From: Shewanella cyperi
Lineage (GTDB): Bacteria; Pseudomonadota; Gammaproteobacteria; Enterobacterales; Shewanellaceae
Length of the DNA stretch: 64,000 bases
Assembly (NCBI RefSeq): GCF_017354985.1
Contig: NZ_CP071501.1
Coordinates: forward strand, 2,871,501 to 2,935,500
Direction of reading: 5' to 3'
Under the pieces are notes generated by a model, which was given only the letters and a program-made list of their open reading frames with translations, was not told where the DNA came from and searched no databases. Below, one piece after another: positions 55,420 to 64,000 of this stretch. Made by a program: the position numbers and the translations under genes. How positions within the stretch are numbered: the first letter of the stretch is position 1; each line of letters begins with the position of its first letter.

Positions 55420-56940
55420 TCACATTGTAATATAATGACACAAAGTTACCAAAGGCGCTGCCGTGGGCTTACCGTAGAGAGGATCCCCCTCGGTAGCACT
55501 GCCGGCAATGTCCAGATGTACATAGGGCAAGGGCTTGCTGGAAGACAAATCATGCTCCGCCAGACCCGAGGCCTTGAGCAAAAACGCCGCCGGGTATTGA
55601 TGACCACGGGCGGTCACGGACGAAGGTGCATTATTGGAGGACAGCACATCGGCCGCGCCGGACACCTCACGTATTTTGCCAAAGTCTTCCCGCCGCAAGC
55701 GCGATACCTCCAGCGCCTCGCCATGCTCTTCGGCAATGGCCGACAATTCCTGATCCACGCCGGCCTTGTGGGCCACGGCATTGGCCACGGCCGCGGTGTA
55801 ACCACCGTAAACCCGCACCACATGCCCCGTCAGGGTCGCCACGGAAAACAGTTCCGGCGCCACCGCCGTCAACGCTTTGAGCCGCAGATGGCTGAGCAAA
55901 TCCGCCAGCACCAGACGCCCTTCGGCGTCGGTGTTGCCAATACGCACCCGCACACCGGCATGGCTCTGGATTATCTCATCTGTGACAAAGGCTTCTGAGC
56001 CTATGCTGTTGCGCACCAGCCCCAGCTCGGCCATGACCCGGATCCCCTTGGGCTTGAGCAATGACAAGGTCTTGAACAGACCAGCCACAGCCGCAGCACC
56101 GCCCTTGTCGCGGCTCATGCCCGCCATGGCACCGGCGATTTTCAAGTCGGCACCGCCGGTGTCATAGACCACACCCTTGCCGGCAAACAGCAGGGTACGC
56201 TGGGTGTCACCCTCGCCCAGGTATTCCAGTTTCACCACCCGGGGCTGATGACGGGCAACGGCAAACGAAGCGCGGCCCACGGCACACAGCAGCGGATAAT
56301 CCCGCTCCAGCTCGTCCCTGTGCTCCACAACCTTCACTTGGATACCACTGCCCTTGAAGGCGTTGAGGCAATAATCGGCAAAGGCCGGTGCCGCCATGCG
56401 CTCGGGTTCGGTGCCACAGAGATCCCTTGCCAGGTTACGACCGGCCTCAAGGGCGTTGAGCAGCGCCGCGGTATCCGATTGCAGCAAACCTATGGCCTCG
56501 ATAGCACAGGGCTCACCGCCGGCTTCGCGGGATTCAAGCGGTTGCCACAGCTCCTGACCGCAGCCGAGGGCCGCCACCTCCAGCGCTTTGGCGTAGGCGG
56601 AATTGGCCACCAGCAACAGCGGCCGTTTGGCGCCGGCATCCCGGGCGATGGCGATAGCGGTACGGGCGGCTTCGGCCACGCTGCGCACATCCTCATAGTC
56701 ACCGGCTACGGCCTTGATGGGCGATATAATCAACCGACCACCGGCCAACCCGGGGGCAAACAGCAGGGTCGCGCTCTTACCGACCCGCCTGTCCACTGTG
56801 GCACCGTGACTGGCCAGCAGGGCTATCTCTTCTATCTCTATCTCCGCCAGGGATTGGCTGAGCACCAGCACCGCATCCCAGTTGGCGTCGTCAAAAATCG
56901 CTTCTTTATCTGATACATCCACAAAATTCGCCGCAAACAT
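55420..56940 (-). CDS. M17-family leucyl aminopeptidase (NPEPL1-like)
   Basis: This 506-residue peptidase has the M17 metal and active-site motifs: FAGKGVVYDTGGADLKI (Lys and Asp ligands) and IGNTDAEGRLVLAD (Glu ligand and Arg). The first motif reads YDTGG instead of the FDSGG of PepA, a variant found in the NPEPL1-like branch. It removes N-terminal residues from peptides. The ATG is preceded by AAGGATGGG. It is divergent from pepD, so two peptidases share one intergenic region. Confidence 0.9.
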   Translation of the reverse strand: MFAANFVDVSDKEAIFDDANWDAVLVLSQSLAEIEIEEIALLASHGATVDRRVGKSATLLFAPGLAGGRLIISPIKAVAGDYEDVRSVAEAARTAIAIARDAGAKRPLLLVANSAYAKALEVAALGCGQELWQPLESREAGGEPCAIEAIGLLQSDTAALLNALEAGRNLARDLCGTEPERMAAPAFADYCLNAFKGSGIQVKVVEHRDELERDYPLLCAVGRASFAVARHQPRVVKLEYLGEGDTQRTLLFAGKGVVYDTGGADLKIAGAMAGMSRDKGGAAAVAGLFKTLSLLKPKGIRVMAELGLVRNSIGSEAFVTDEIIQSHAGVRVRIGNTDAEGRLVLADLLSHLRLKALTAVAPELFSVATLTGHVVRVYGGYTAAVANAVAHKAGVDQELSAIAEEHGEALEVSRLRREDFGKIREVSGAADVLSSNNAPSSVTARGHQYPAAFLLKASGLAEHDLSSSKPLPYVHLDIAGSATEGDPLYGKPTAAPLVTLCHYITM

Positions 56941-57241
56941 GACCCATCCTTTTTTTAATTTTTTCTTTGCCGCCAGCCCGGCAACGCCGGGCGAAACATG
57001 TCTGTGGCATTATTCCCTGTCGGCGCCGCAATTGCTATCCCAAGGAATTGCTATCCCAAGGAGTTGCCATCCCACAGGGACAGAGCGAAGTGGAAACCCT
57101 CGCTGCCACTCGTCCCACCAGTTGGAATATGAAACCCTTGGACGGCTTATGGTAAACTGCCGCCAAGTAAGCGGTCAGAGCCGCTTTACCAGTGCCATAA
57201 CATATGTGCCGTAACATCTATGCCGTAATCGGGAGTTTTCA
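56941..57241. other. Divergent region between two peptidase genes
   Basis: About 300 bp. It contains a 7-bp perfect hairpin GCCCGGC-AAC-GCCGGGC (56976-56992) in the aminopeptidase leader and the 16-bp tandem repeats at 57030-57073. A pepD promoter probably lies near 57120-57160, but no element matches well. Confidence 0.5.
57030..57073. repeat. 16-bp tandem repeats upstream of pepD
   Basis: Nearly three copies of AATTGCTATCCCAAGG follow each other; the third reads AGTTGCCATCCC. The 16-bp period is about one and a half helical turns. It lies 170 bp before the pepD start. Confidence 0.85.
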
Positions 57242-58702
57242 GTGACAACACTCAATCAGCTCTATCCCCAGCCCCTGTGGCAATGGTTCGAACAGATCTG
57301 CGCCATTCCTCACCCGTCCAAACACGAAGCCGCCCTGAGTCAGCATATTCAGACCTGGGCCAAGGACAAGGGCCTGGCCATAACAGTAGACAAGGTCGGC
57401 AACCTTATCATCCGCAAGGGTGCCACCGCCGGCATGGAAAACCGCAAGACTGTGGTGATCCAGGCGCACATCGACATGGTGCCGCAAAAGAACAACGACA
57501 AGGTGCACGACTTTACCAAGGATCCCATTGAAGCCTGGGTTGACGGTGACTGGGTCAAGGCCCGTGGTACCACGCTGGGCGCCGACAACGGTATTGGTAT
57601 GGCCTCTGCCCTGGCCATCCTTGGCAGCGACGATATCCCCCACGGCCCGCTGGAAGTCTTGCTGACAGTGGACGAAGAAGCCGGTATGACAGGTGCCTTT
57701 GGTTTGGAAGCGGGACTGCTGAATGCCGAGATATTGATCAACACAGACTCTGAGCAGGAAGGTGAAATCTACATGGGCTGCGCCGGTGGCGTGGATGCCC
57801 AGCTAAGCCTGCCCATGGTGTGGGAAGCCCCCGCCGACGGTTACAGCGCCTTCAAACTGACCCTCTCGGGTCTCAAGGGCGGCCACTCCGGTGTCAACAT
57901 CCATCTGGGCCGCGGCAATGCCAACAAGCTGCTGGGCCGTTTCCTGTTCGAACAGGCCGACGGTCTGCAACTGGAACTGGCGGAGTTCAACGGCGGCTCC
58001 CTGCGCAACGCCATTCCCCGCGAGGCCGGGATCAGCTTTATGCTGCCTGCCGAGCAGGTTGCCGAACTGCAATCCAAGGTCACGGCGTTTGAGGCCATGG
58101 TCAGGGCCGAGCTGGCGGTGGCCGATCCGGGCATCAGCCTGACCCTGAGCGAAATCCCCACGCCCTCCAAGGTGATGAGCGAGCAAAGCCAGAACAGCCT
58201 TATCGACCTGCTGCACGCCTGCCCCAATGGCGTCATGCGCATGAGCGATGAAGTCGAAGGCGTGACCGAGACCTCTCTCAACGTCGGCGTGATCACCACA
58301 GGCGAAGAGACCGTCGATATCCTCTGCCTTATCCGCTCCCTTATCGATTCAGGCCGCAGCCAGATTGAGGGCATGCTGATCGCCCTGTCCAACCTGGCCG
58401 GTGCAGAAATCGAAATTTCCGGCGCCTACCCCGGCTGGAAACCGGACAACAGCTCGCCGGTAATGGCCATAGTCCGCGACACCTATCAGGACATCTACCA
58501 CAAGGAGCCGGTGATCATGGTGATCCACGCAGGTCTCGAGTGTGGCCTGTTCAAGCAACCTTATCCTGATATGGACATGGTCTCCATCGGCCCCACCATC
58601 CGCTTCCCACACAGCCCCGATGAAATGGTCAATGTCACCACGGTTGGCCAATACTGGGAACTGCTGCTGGCGGTTCTGAAGCGTATACCAGAAAAGGCTT
58701 AA
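57242..58702 (+). CDS. pepD: Aminoacyl-histidine dipeptidase (peptidase D)
   Basis: This 486-residue zinc peptidase hydrolyses Xaa-His and other dipeptides. Metal-site motifs of the M20 family are present: VIQAHIDMVPQK (His and Asp), GTTLGADNGIGMA, and LTVDEEAGMTGAFGL (Glu-Glu). The start is GTG with GGGAG about 8 bp upstream. Length matches the PepD family. Terminator follows at 58755. Confidence 0.96.
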   Translation: MTTLNQLYPQPLWQWFEQICAIPHPSKHEAALSQHIQTWAKDKGLAITVDKVGNLIIRKGATAGMENRKTVVIQAHIDMVPQKNNDKVHDFTKDPIEAWVDGDWVKARGTTLGADNGIGMASALAILGSDDIPHGPLEVLLTVDEEAGMTGAFGLEAGLLNAEILINTDSEQEGEIYMGCAGGVDAQLSLPMVWEAPADGYSAFKLTLSGLKGGHSGVNIHLGRGNANKLLGRFLFEQADGLQLELAEFNGGSLRNAIPREAGISFMLPAEQVAELQSKVTAFEAMVRAELAVADPGISLTLSEIPTPSKVMSEQSQNSLIDLLHACPNGVMRMSDEVEGVTETSLNVGVITTGEETVDILCLIRSLIDSGRSQIEGMLIALSNLAGAEIEISGAYPGWKPDNSSPVMAIVRDTYQDIYHKEPVIMVIHAGLECGLFKQPYPDMDMVSIGPTIRFPHSPDEMVNVTTVGQYWELLLAVLKRIPEKA

Positions 58703-58754
58703 CCAATTATCTGGAAAGCGCCGATAGTCAGGTTATCGCGCAGAATAACAGACA

Positions 58755-58782
58755 AGAAAGCCACCCTCAGGGTGGCTTTCTT
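58755..58782. terminator. Bidirectional terminator after pepD
   Basis: An almost uninterrupted 28-bp palindrome AAGAAAGCCACCCT/AGGGTGGCTTTCTT between the converging pepD and racemase genes. Confidence 0.9.
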
Positions 58783-58796
58783 ATTGGCGCCAAAAA

Positions 58797-59492
58797 CTAC
58801 GAGACAGCAAACTCCACCGCCTTGGCGGCATGGATGGCGGTGGTATCAAACAGCCTGATCTCGGTATCTGCCTGTTCCACCAAAAGACCAATCTCGGTAC
58901 AGCCCAGGATAACCGCCTCGGCCCCAGCCTCTGCCAGTGACGCTATGATGCGCAGATATTCGGCCTTTGAGTCGGGCATTATCTTACCGAGGCACAACTC
59001 CCGGTAAATCACCTCATGGACCCGTTTTCTGTCTGCAGCATCAGGCACCAGCACCTCAAGGCCGAAACGCTCGCTCAATCGTCCCTTATAAAATTCCTGT
59101 TCCATGGTGAAGGCGGTACCCAACAAGCCCACTTTGTTGATGCCTTGATTCACCAGCAACTCTGCCGTGGCATCGGCAATGTGCAGCAAGGGTATAGTGA
59201 TTGCTTGCTCTATCTCCGGCGCCACCTTGTGCATGGTGTTGGTGCAGATAAGCAGGCAATCGGCCCCTGCGGCTTCGACCCTTTTGGCAGCATCTGCGAG
59301 AAGCCTGGCCGTTTCCTGCCAGTCACCTGCATGTTGCAGCTTTTCAATCGGCTCGAAATCGACGCTGTAGAGGGCAATTTGCGCCGAATGCAGGCCCCCG
59401 AGGGCTTGCCTGACGCCTTGGTTAATGGCCCTGTAATACCCTTGGGTACTCTCCCAACTCATACCGCCCAACAAGCCGATTGTTTTCATCAT
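58797..59492 (-). CDS. Aspartate/glutamate racemase family protein
   Basis: This 231-residue protein resembles the YgeA/aspartate racemase family. The start has the IGLLGGMSWEST motif and both catalytic cysteines are present, in LICTNTMH (about residue 82) and ILGCTEIG (about 197). Members interconvert D- and L-amino acids; substrate preference is unknown. Two ATG codons are adjacent at the start (59492 and 59489); AGGA spacing slightly favours the second. Confidence 0.92.
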   Translation of the reverse strand: MMKTIGLLGGMSWESTQGYYRAINQGVRQALGGLHSAQIALYSVDFEPIEKLQHAGDWQETARLLADAAKRVEAAGADCLLICTNTMHKVAPEIEQAITIPLLHIADATAELLVNQGINKVGLLGTAFTMEQEFYKGRLSERFGLEVLVPDAADRKRVHEVIYRELCLGKIMPDSKAEYLRIIASLAEAGAEAVILGCTEIGLLVEQADTEIRLFDTTAIHAAKAVEFAVS

Positions 59493-59623
59493 TTCATCCT
59501 GCTATGAGTCATGCTTACTGATTGACATGCCTCGAAATCCAGTGGCATAAGTCATCCCAATTCAGCGGCTGTTTTACCATTAGGAATAGCAGACTAATCC
59601 TATTCCATGGCCAACACCATTGG

Positions 59624-60469
59624 CTAGAGATCCTGATAAATCCATCTAAGCCCCTTTGCCAAGCCGACCGGGAAGGTGGAGTAATGGTCGGTCCCGTCAA
59701 TGACCTCGTCAATGAGCTGTAGTCCTTGATAATGCCTTGAGCGCAGACGTTGCAAAAATCTCTGATGACCATCCACCATATCGTTTCGTGAGCCGAATTC
59801 GGGGATTTCCATAGCCCCGGTCGCAATAAATACCTTTGCATTTATTGAGTTATGTTGGCTGAAATACTTTTCTTCCATCGCAAAAATCAAGTCATCCTTA
59901 AACCACAACGACGGGCTGGTTAATACATAAGCGGAGAAAAGTTCCGGTTTTGTCAGCAGCACCCAGGCACCAAAAGATCCCCCCAAAGATTGCCCGGACA
60001 ATATTCGCTTATTGACATTGATACGGTATTTGTTTTCCACAAAGGTGAAAACCTCTTGCTCAATAAACTTCAAGTATTCCGGCGCCCCACCGGTTTCATA
60101 CTTTACCCAACTCTTATCCTTTTCAGGTGTCAGATCCCGGACCCGGCTGAATTGTCCATCATCACCATCAGCAAAAGATATTCCGACAACTATGGCTTTA
60201 TCCATAGCAGTAAAATGTGTCACGCCCGCCGCGACCTTGAAGGTATAAGGTCCGTCGTTGAGATAAAGCACGGGGTAGCGCTTCGACTCATTGGCCTTAT
60301 CAAAATAATCATTGGGAAGTTTTATATAGAGATCATATTTGCGGCCTAGTACCTTGGAGTCTATGGTGTGAATTTCCGAATTTTTAATTTCAAATGTTCC
60401 AGTCGCATAAACTGCCGGGGTCAATACCGATATCAAAACGATAAAAATTAATAAAAGAATTTTGTTCAT
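59624..60469 (-). CDS. Secreted alpha/beta-hydrolase, esterase D family
   Basis: This 281-residue protein has a hydrophobic N-terminal signal peptide (about residues 1-22). The nucleophile elbow GQSLGGSFGAW, YPVLYLNDG early and a C-terminal GTDHYST His site mark the PF00756 esterase family, which includes siderophore esterases such as Fes and BesA. Substrate unknown. Codon usage is clearly AT-richer than its neighbours and its flanks are long and non-coding, which suggests transfer. No transport or siderophore gene lies next to it. Confidence 0.85.
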   Translation of the reverse strand: MNKILLLIFIVLISVLTPAVYATGTFEIKNSEIHTIDSKVLGRKYDLYIKLPNDYFDKANESKRYPVLYLNDGPYTFKVAAGVTHFTAMDKAIVVGISFADGDDGQFSRVRDLTPEKDKSWVKYETGGAPEYLKFIEQEVFTFVENKYRINVNKRILSGQSLGGSFGAWVLLTKPELFSAYVLTSPSLWFKDDLIFAMEEKYFSQHNSINAKVFIATGAMEIPEFGSRNDMVDGHQRFLQRLRSRHYQGLQLIDEVIDGTDHYSTFPVGLAKGLRWIYQDL

Positions 60470-61077
60470 GAGTTACTCAATAAAATACACATGGTTGACT
60501 GTAGCGTTTGATTGGCTTTGGCTATTCAAACAGCAAGCTCAGTGTGTCTGGTCTACACCTCGCTGACGTCAAGCAATATTCTTTGGCCATGTACATGCAC
60601 CCAGAAAGCATAAAGTGCCTGATGAATTATCTATGCCATGCCGCTGTCGGCTATGAAGTGCTCAGTGCATAGGTCGGTGCAGAGCTCGGTGCATAGGTCG
60701 GAGCAGAGCAAATGTTCAGTTATACAGACCTCCGGCCCGCAATGAAAAGTGTTTCCTCAGAATATCGCAAATAGCCAGTATATTGATCATGGACTCCCTC
60801 CTCTCTTATCCAAAATCCTTATGTAGCTTTGCATCTTATGCGGACTATTCAGCGAAGTTCAATCGTCAAGCCGATTTCCAAACTTCCCATTGATGGGAGG
60901 CATTCTCCCAATTTACCTCTTGCCCAGGATTGACTGAAGTCTTGGCTGATAGTTCGGCGCCTTATGAACTTTCGCTTTAATTTCTGTGTCATAAGACCGT
61001 CATATCTGTTATTTTTCGTGCCTGTTGCCCAGTTTCAACAGCAATGTCGGGGCAAATGTCGGATTCAAGGAGGAAAT
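60470..61077. other. Long intergenic region between the esterase and the small lipoprotein
   Basis: About 600 bp without a supportable gene. It contains two tandem 24-bp repeats (60665-60712) and a hairpin CTTCCCAT-TG-ATGGGAGG (60883-60900). A frame open from 60964 is better started at 61078. No insertion sequence or tRNA is visible. Confidence 0.55.
60665..60712. repeat. Two tandem 24-bp repeats
   Basis: Units GTGCATAGGTCGGTGCAGAG and GTGCATAGGTCGGAGCAGAG (first 20 bases shown) are followed by CTCG and CAAA. They differ at one base in the first 20. A shorter partial copy, GTGCTCAGTGCAT, precedes them. Confidence 0.85.
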
Positions 61078-61353
61078 GTGAACCCAAATCGTCTGAAAGT
61101 TTTAATTGCGGCACTGCTTGGCGTCAGTTCGATATGTGCCGGTTGCAGTTCAACGGCCGTCACCCATGCCAGTTGCGATTTTGTGGTCGGCGCGGCCAGC
61201 AATGACAGAAATGTCCGCTTAAACACCAGTTCCGACAGCACACCAAGTGCCGAAGACAATCTGATTGTTGGGATTTTTAGCGTGATCACCGGTGCGATAA
61301 ACCGGGCCCTGTTTGAAGACAAAGAGCGCGACGGCTGCAATACGCCACTCTAA
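61078..61353 (+). CDS. Small lipoprotein of unknown function
   Basis: This 91-residue protein starts at GTG with a strong GGAGG ribosome-binding site 5 bp upstream. The N-terminus is a lipoprotein signal (lipobox ICAGC near residues 19-23). Two further cysteines occur in the mature part, one in HASCDF and one near the C-terminus. I do not recognise the family. The longer frame from 60964 lacks a ribosome-binding site. Confidence 0.72.
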   Translation: MNPNRLKVLIAALLGVSSICAGCSSTAVTHASCDFVVGAASNDRNVRLNTSSDSTPSAEDNLIVGIFSVITGAINRALFEDKERDGCNTPL

Positions 61354-61356
61354 TCT

Positions 61357-61398
61357 CTCTATAAACCAATCTCTATAAGCCAATTTCTATAAGCCAAG
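61357..61398. repeat. Three tandem 14-bp repeats
   Basis: Units CTCTATAAACCAAT, CTCTATAAGCCAAT and TTCTATAAGCCAAG fill the gap between the lipoprotein stop and the dinB end. No strong secondary structure is visible. Confidence 0.85.
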
Positions 61399-61407
61399 AG
61401 CTGAGTC

Positions 61408-62472
61408 TTAAAGCGCCAAATCCAACTGGGTCAGGCGCTCACTGCACGCTTCGCTGGCCGACAGACCCACGGCTATCCCAACCAGGCGTATCCCCCGCCC
61501 TTCGGCGCGGGTCAGCGCCTGGGACAGCAGGGCCTGGTACAGCTTCACCGAGGGCTCGTCGGCACGCTGCTCTATGGTGGTCTGGCGAAAATCGCTGAAC
61601 TTGAGTTTGACCACCAGCTTGTGAATACGCCGGGCACTGCCGCTGCGACCTATACGGCGATTGAGTTCGGGGATCAGTGAAGCCATTACCTGCAAGCAAT
61701 CGGCTTCGCTGTGAATGTCCTTCGCCAGCGTGGTCTCTACCCCAACGGATTTCCGCTCCCTGTGGGGCGAGATGCCGCGCTCATCGCGGCCGTGGGCCCG
61801 CTCCCACAGCACAGCGCCGAATTTGCCAAAGTGTTGTGCCAGCATGGCCGGTGAACAGGCCTGCACCTGGGCACAGGTTTCCAACCCCAGGGTTTTGAGT
61901 TTTTCCTGGGTCACCTTGCCGACACCCGGGATCTTGCCAAGGGACAGGCCACTGACAAACCCGGCCACCGCCGCCGGTGTTATCACGTATTGACCGTTGG
62001 GTTTGTTGAGATCCGAGGCCACCTTGGCGAGAAACTTCACCGGTGCCACCCCGGCCGAGGCGGTTAACCCGGTTTCCGCCAGTATATCGGCCCGAATGGC
62101 CTCGGCTATCAGGGTGGCCGAGCCCTGGTGCAACTGGCAGTCGCTGACATCCAGATAGGCTTCATCCAGCGACAGGGGCTCAATAAGGTCGCTGTATCGG
62201 TCAAAGATGGCACGGATCTGCTGCGACACCTGCTTGTAGACCTCCATCCGTCCCGGCACCAGGATAAGGTCGGGACACAGGCGCATGGCGTAAGCTGTGG
62301 CCATGGCCGAACGCACACCAAAGCGGCGCGCCTCGTAATTGCAGGTACTGATCACCCCGCGGCGTTCGCTGGCACCGCCGACGGCCAGGGGCTTGTCGCG
62401 ATACTCGGGAAAGTCGCGCATCTCCACCGCCGCAAAAAAGCAGTCCATGTCGATATGAATGATTTTTTTCAC
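61408..62472 (-). CDS. dinB: DNA polymerase IV
   Basis: This 354-residue Y-family translesion polymerase has the catalytic [15 protein letters not shown] motif, [11 protein letters not shown], and the helix-hairpin-helix [16 protein letters not shown]. The C-terminus ends QLDLAL, a beta-clamp binding motif. I chose GTG at 62472 over TTG at 62475: GGAGG is 6 bp upstream of GTG and only 3 bp from TTG. A LexA box lies just upstream. Confidence 0.95.
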   Translation of the reverse strand: MKKIIHIDMDCFFAAVEMRDFPEYRDKPLAVGGASERRGVISTCNYEARRFGVRSAMATAYAMRLCPDLILVPGRMEVYKQVSQQIRAIFDRYSDLIEPLSLDEAYLDVSDCQLHQGSATLIAEAIRADILAETGLTASAGVAPVKFLAKVASDLNKPNGQYVITPAAVAGFVSGLSLGKIPGVGKVTQEKLKTLGLETCAQVQACSPAMLAQHFGKFGAVLWERAHGRDERGISPHRERKSVGVETTLAKDIHSEADCLQVMASLIPELNRRIGRSGSARRIHKLVVKLKFSDFRQTTIEQRADEPSVKLYQALLSQALTRAEGRGIRLVGIAVGLSASEACSERLTQLDLAL

Positions 62473-62494
62473 CAAACACCTCCATCCATCAATA

Positions 62495-62514
62495 TACTGT
62501 ATAGATAAACAGTG
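62495..62514 (-). promoter_or_regulatory. LexA box of dinB
   Basis: Reads TACTGTATAGATAAACAGTG on the plus strand, matching the CTGT-N8-ACAG core. A TATATT hexamer on the minus strand overlaps its edge and could be the -10. It is about 23 bp upstream of the start codon. Confidence 0.88.
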
Positions 62515-62534
62515 GTAAACAGGATGAAGGCAAT

Positions 62535-62562
62535 AAAAAAGGCGCCCGCAGGCGCCTTTTAA
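62535..62562 (-). terminator. Terminator after the chemotaxis receptor gene
   Basis: Stem AAAAGGCGCC with GGCGCCTTTT and a short loop, with a T run on the minus strand just past the receptor stop. Confidence 0.92.
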
Positions 62563-62572
62563 ATTCGGAGGC

Positions 62573-64000
62573 TCAGATCTTGAACTGACCTATGTTCTTG
62601 GTCAGGGCCTGGGTCAATTGCTCAAAGGCCCTCAGGGTGCCGGCCAGATCCTCACTGGCACTGTGGGAATCGTTCGACAGGGAGCGGACATTCTCCACGT
62701 TCTGGGCCACCTCTTCGGCAACCACGGCCTGCTGGCCTATGGCCACGGTAATGTCTGTGGTTTGCTGTTGCACCGACTCAATGGCCGAGGTGATGTCAAA
62801 CAGGGCCTGCTCCACTTTCCTGGTCAGGTTCTCACCCACGCTCGCCTGCTCCACTCCGGCTTCCATGGCAGATTCGGCCTGCAGGGCGCCCTGTTGCAGG
62901 CTTTGGATGATGCCCTGAATATTGGCGGTAGAATCCTGGGTGCGGGATGCCAGGGTGCGCACTTCGTCCGCCACCACGGCAAAGCCGCGGCCCTGCTCAC
63001 CGGCACGGGCCGCCTCAATGGCGGCATTGAGCGCCAACAGGTTGGTTTGCTCGGCGATGCCGCGGATCACGCTGAGCACCTCACCGATTTGCTCGGAACT
63101 GGCGCGCAGGGCCTTGATAACACTGGCGGCTTCGGTGACCCGGATCGACAGGGTCTGAATACCTGCGGTGGCTTCGGTCACTATCTTACGGCCATCGCGG
63201 GCCTGCTGCTGGGCCTGCTCGGCAAAGTCGCTGGTGCGCTGGGCCGTGGCCGCCATTTCCTGACTGGTGTGGGCCATTTCCGTGGCTGCCGTGGCCACCG
63301 AATCAATCTGGTGTTTCTGGGTCGAGACAGCGCCCACCGCCAGATCGCAAATCTTGCGTGCCTCTATGATGCCATCACCCACATCCCGGGTCAGGGCGCG
63401 GGTATCTATCAGCATCCGCTGCACCTTCTCGGCAAAACGGTTAAAGGCGGTGGCCATTTGCCCCAGTTCATCCTCACGCTCTATCTCGATGCGTTTGGCG
63501 AGATCGCCATCACCGCGGGCGATATCCTCCATGGCTACCAACAGCGCGCTGAGCTGGCGACGCAGGGGAATGAGCAGCAACCACACGGTCACACCCACCA
63601 GCAACATGATACCAATGGCCATCAGGCAGGCATCCCAAAAGGCGGCCCGCACCGGCGCTTCAATGGCAGAAGTGGGCAACATAAAGGCCAAATGCCATTG
63701 CTGCTGGGGATAGTCACCACCGACGGCGGTATATACCACCCGCTGCGGCTCCCCCTGATAGTCCACTTCGGCAAAGCCCTGTTTGTTTTGGCGCATCAGG
63801 CGTCCCAGAGCAGCAAAGCCCTGGTTGTCGCCGGCCAGGCCATCGATCTTGTCAATCTGCGACCCCGGAGGGAAGGCACTGTTGAAGCCGGGGAAATACA
63901 CCAGCTTGCCATCGTCTGTCATCAGGAAGGCCTGGCCTTCGCCCTGATACTTGATGGGGCCCAGCAGATGCTTGCCTATGGTATCGATAAGAATGTCCAT
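62573..64000 (-). CDS. Methyl-accepting chemotaxis protein, N-terminus beyond the window
   Basis: The visible 475 residues include the end of a periplasmic Cache-type sensor ([19 protein letters not shown]), a membrane helix (about 125-146 of the visible part), a HAMP domain ([19 protein letters not shown]) and the signalling domain with the hairpin tip [20 protein letters not shown] and [13 protein letters not shown]. It relays ligand signals to CheA/CheW. The reading frame is open to the edge, and an ATG at 64000 is coincidental, so the gene is truncated at its 5' end. No CheR-binding pentapeptide is present at the C-terminus. Confidence 0.93.
   Translation of the reverse strand: MDILIDTIGKHLLGPIKYQGEGQAFLMTDDGKLVYFPGFNSAFPPGSQIDKIDGLAGDNQGFAALGRLMRQNKQGFAEVDYQGEPQRVVYTAVGGDYPQQQWHLAFMLPTSAIEAPVRAAFWDACLMAIGIMLLVGVTVWLLLIPLRRQLSALLVAMEDIARGDGDLAKRIEIEREDELGQMATAFNRFAEKVQRMLIDTRALTRDVGDGIIEARKICDLAVGAVSTQKHQIDSVATAATEMAHTSQEMAATAQRTSDFAEQAQQQARDGRKIVTEATAGIQTLSIRVTEAASVIKALRASSEQIGEVLSVIRGIAEQTNLLALNAAIEAARAGEQGRGFAVVADEVRTLASRTQDSTANIQGIIQSLQQGALQAESAMEAGVEQASVGENLTRKVEQALFDITSAIESVQQQTTDITVAIGQQAVVAEEVAQNVENVRSLSNDSHSASEDLAGTLRAFEQLTQALTKNIGQFKI

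Noticed and set aside
55411..55430. CRP-like TGTGATCACA
   Set aside because: The half-sites lack the 6-bp spacer needed for CRP and the sequence overlaps the 3' end of the aminopeptidase gene.

Overview
The window looks like chromosomal backbone DNA of a marine gammaproteobacterium, most likely a high-GC Shewanella. Three things support this: the protein sequences (MutS, CsrA, RelA, BarA, CarB), the gene orders recA-recX-alaS-lysC-csrA and ftsB-ispD-ispF-truD-surE-pcm-nlpD-rpoS, and a sodium-pump oxaloacetate decarboxylase operon. Species-level assignment is inference. There is no prophage, insertion sequence, integron or CRISPR array. Intergenic regions are short and most transcription units end in compact bidirectional GC hairpins flanked by A and T runs.

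Layout. Positions 1-2179 (minus): oadGAB, with oadB cut by the window edge. 2520-3369 (minus): an eight-gene tRNA array, six tRNA-Arg(ACG) and two tRNA-Ser(GCT), with its own promoter and terminator. 3621-9737 (minus): csrA, lysC, alaS, recX and recA, with a LexA box embedded in the recA promoter. 10028-12610 (plus): mutS. 12726-18647 (minus): the stress and isoprenoid cluster from ftsB to rpoS. 18756-26503 (minus): eno, pyrG, mazG, relA, rlmD. 26603-32844 (plus): barA, a DUF416/YjaG gene, an AEC permease, and recN behind two LexA boxes. 33124-35968: an orphan thiamine-diphosphate enzyme, a small unknown gene and an SRAP/YedK protein. 36044-43001 (minus): carB, carA (UUG start), dapB, fklB and an M48 lipoprotein peptidase. 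43105-44853: a GlxA-type regulator divergent from a glutathione transferase. 44904-48036 (minus): dnaJ and dnaK with two heat-shock-type promoters. 48296-54530: an EamA permease, a VGVG-repeat exported protein, a small membrane protein, proA-proB, and an NCS2 purine permease. 54744-55265: a candidate unannotated transcription unit encoding a 32-residue peptide. 55420-58702: a divergent M17 aminopeptidase / pepD pair. 58797-62472: an amino-acid racemase, an AT-rich secreted esterase, a small lipoprotein, and dinB behind a LexA box. 62573-64000: a methyl-accepting chemotaxis protein truncated by the window.

Connections. recA, recN and dinB share near-identical 20-bp LexA operators, so a large part of an SOS regulon lies here together with mutS and a YedK-type abasic-site protein. 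BarA and CsrA are two ends of the BarA/UvrY-CsrB-CsrA cascade. RelA, RpoS, NlpD, SurE and Pcm form a stationary-phase and stringent-response set; the tRNA operon promoter has the GC-rich discriminator typical of stringently controlled promoters.

The least explained parts are the peptide unit at 54744-55265, the inverted-repeat operator candidates (44137-44154, 48226-48246, 50099-50124), the VGVG-repeat protein, the orphan thiamine-diphosphate enzyme, and four unrelated short tandem repeats placed just outside genes.
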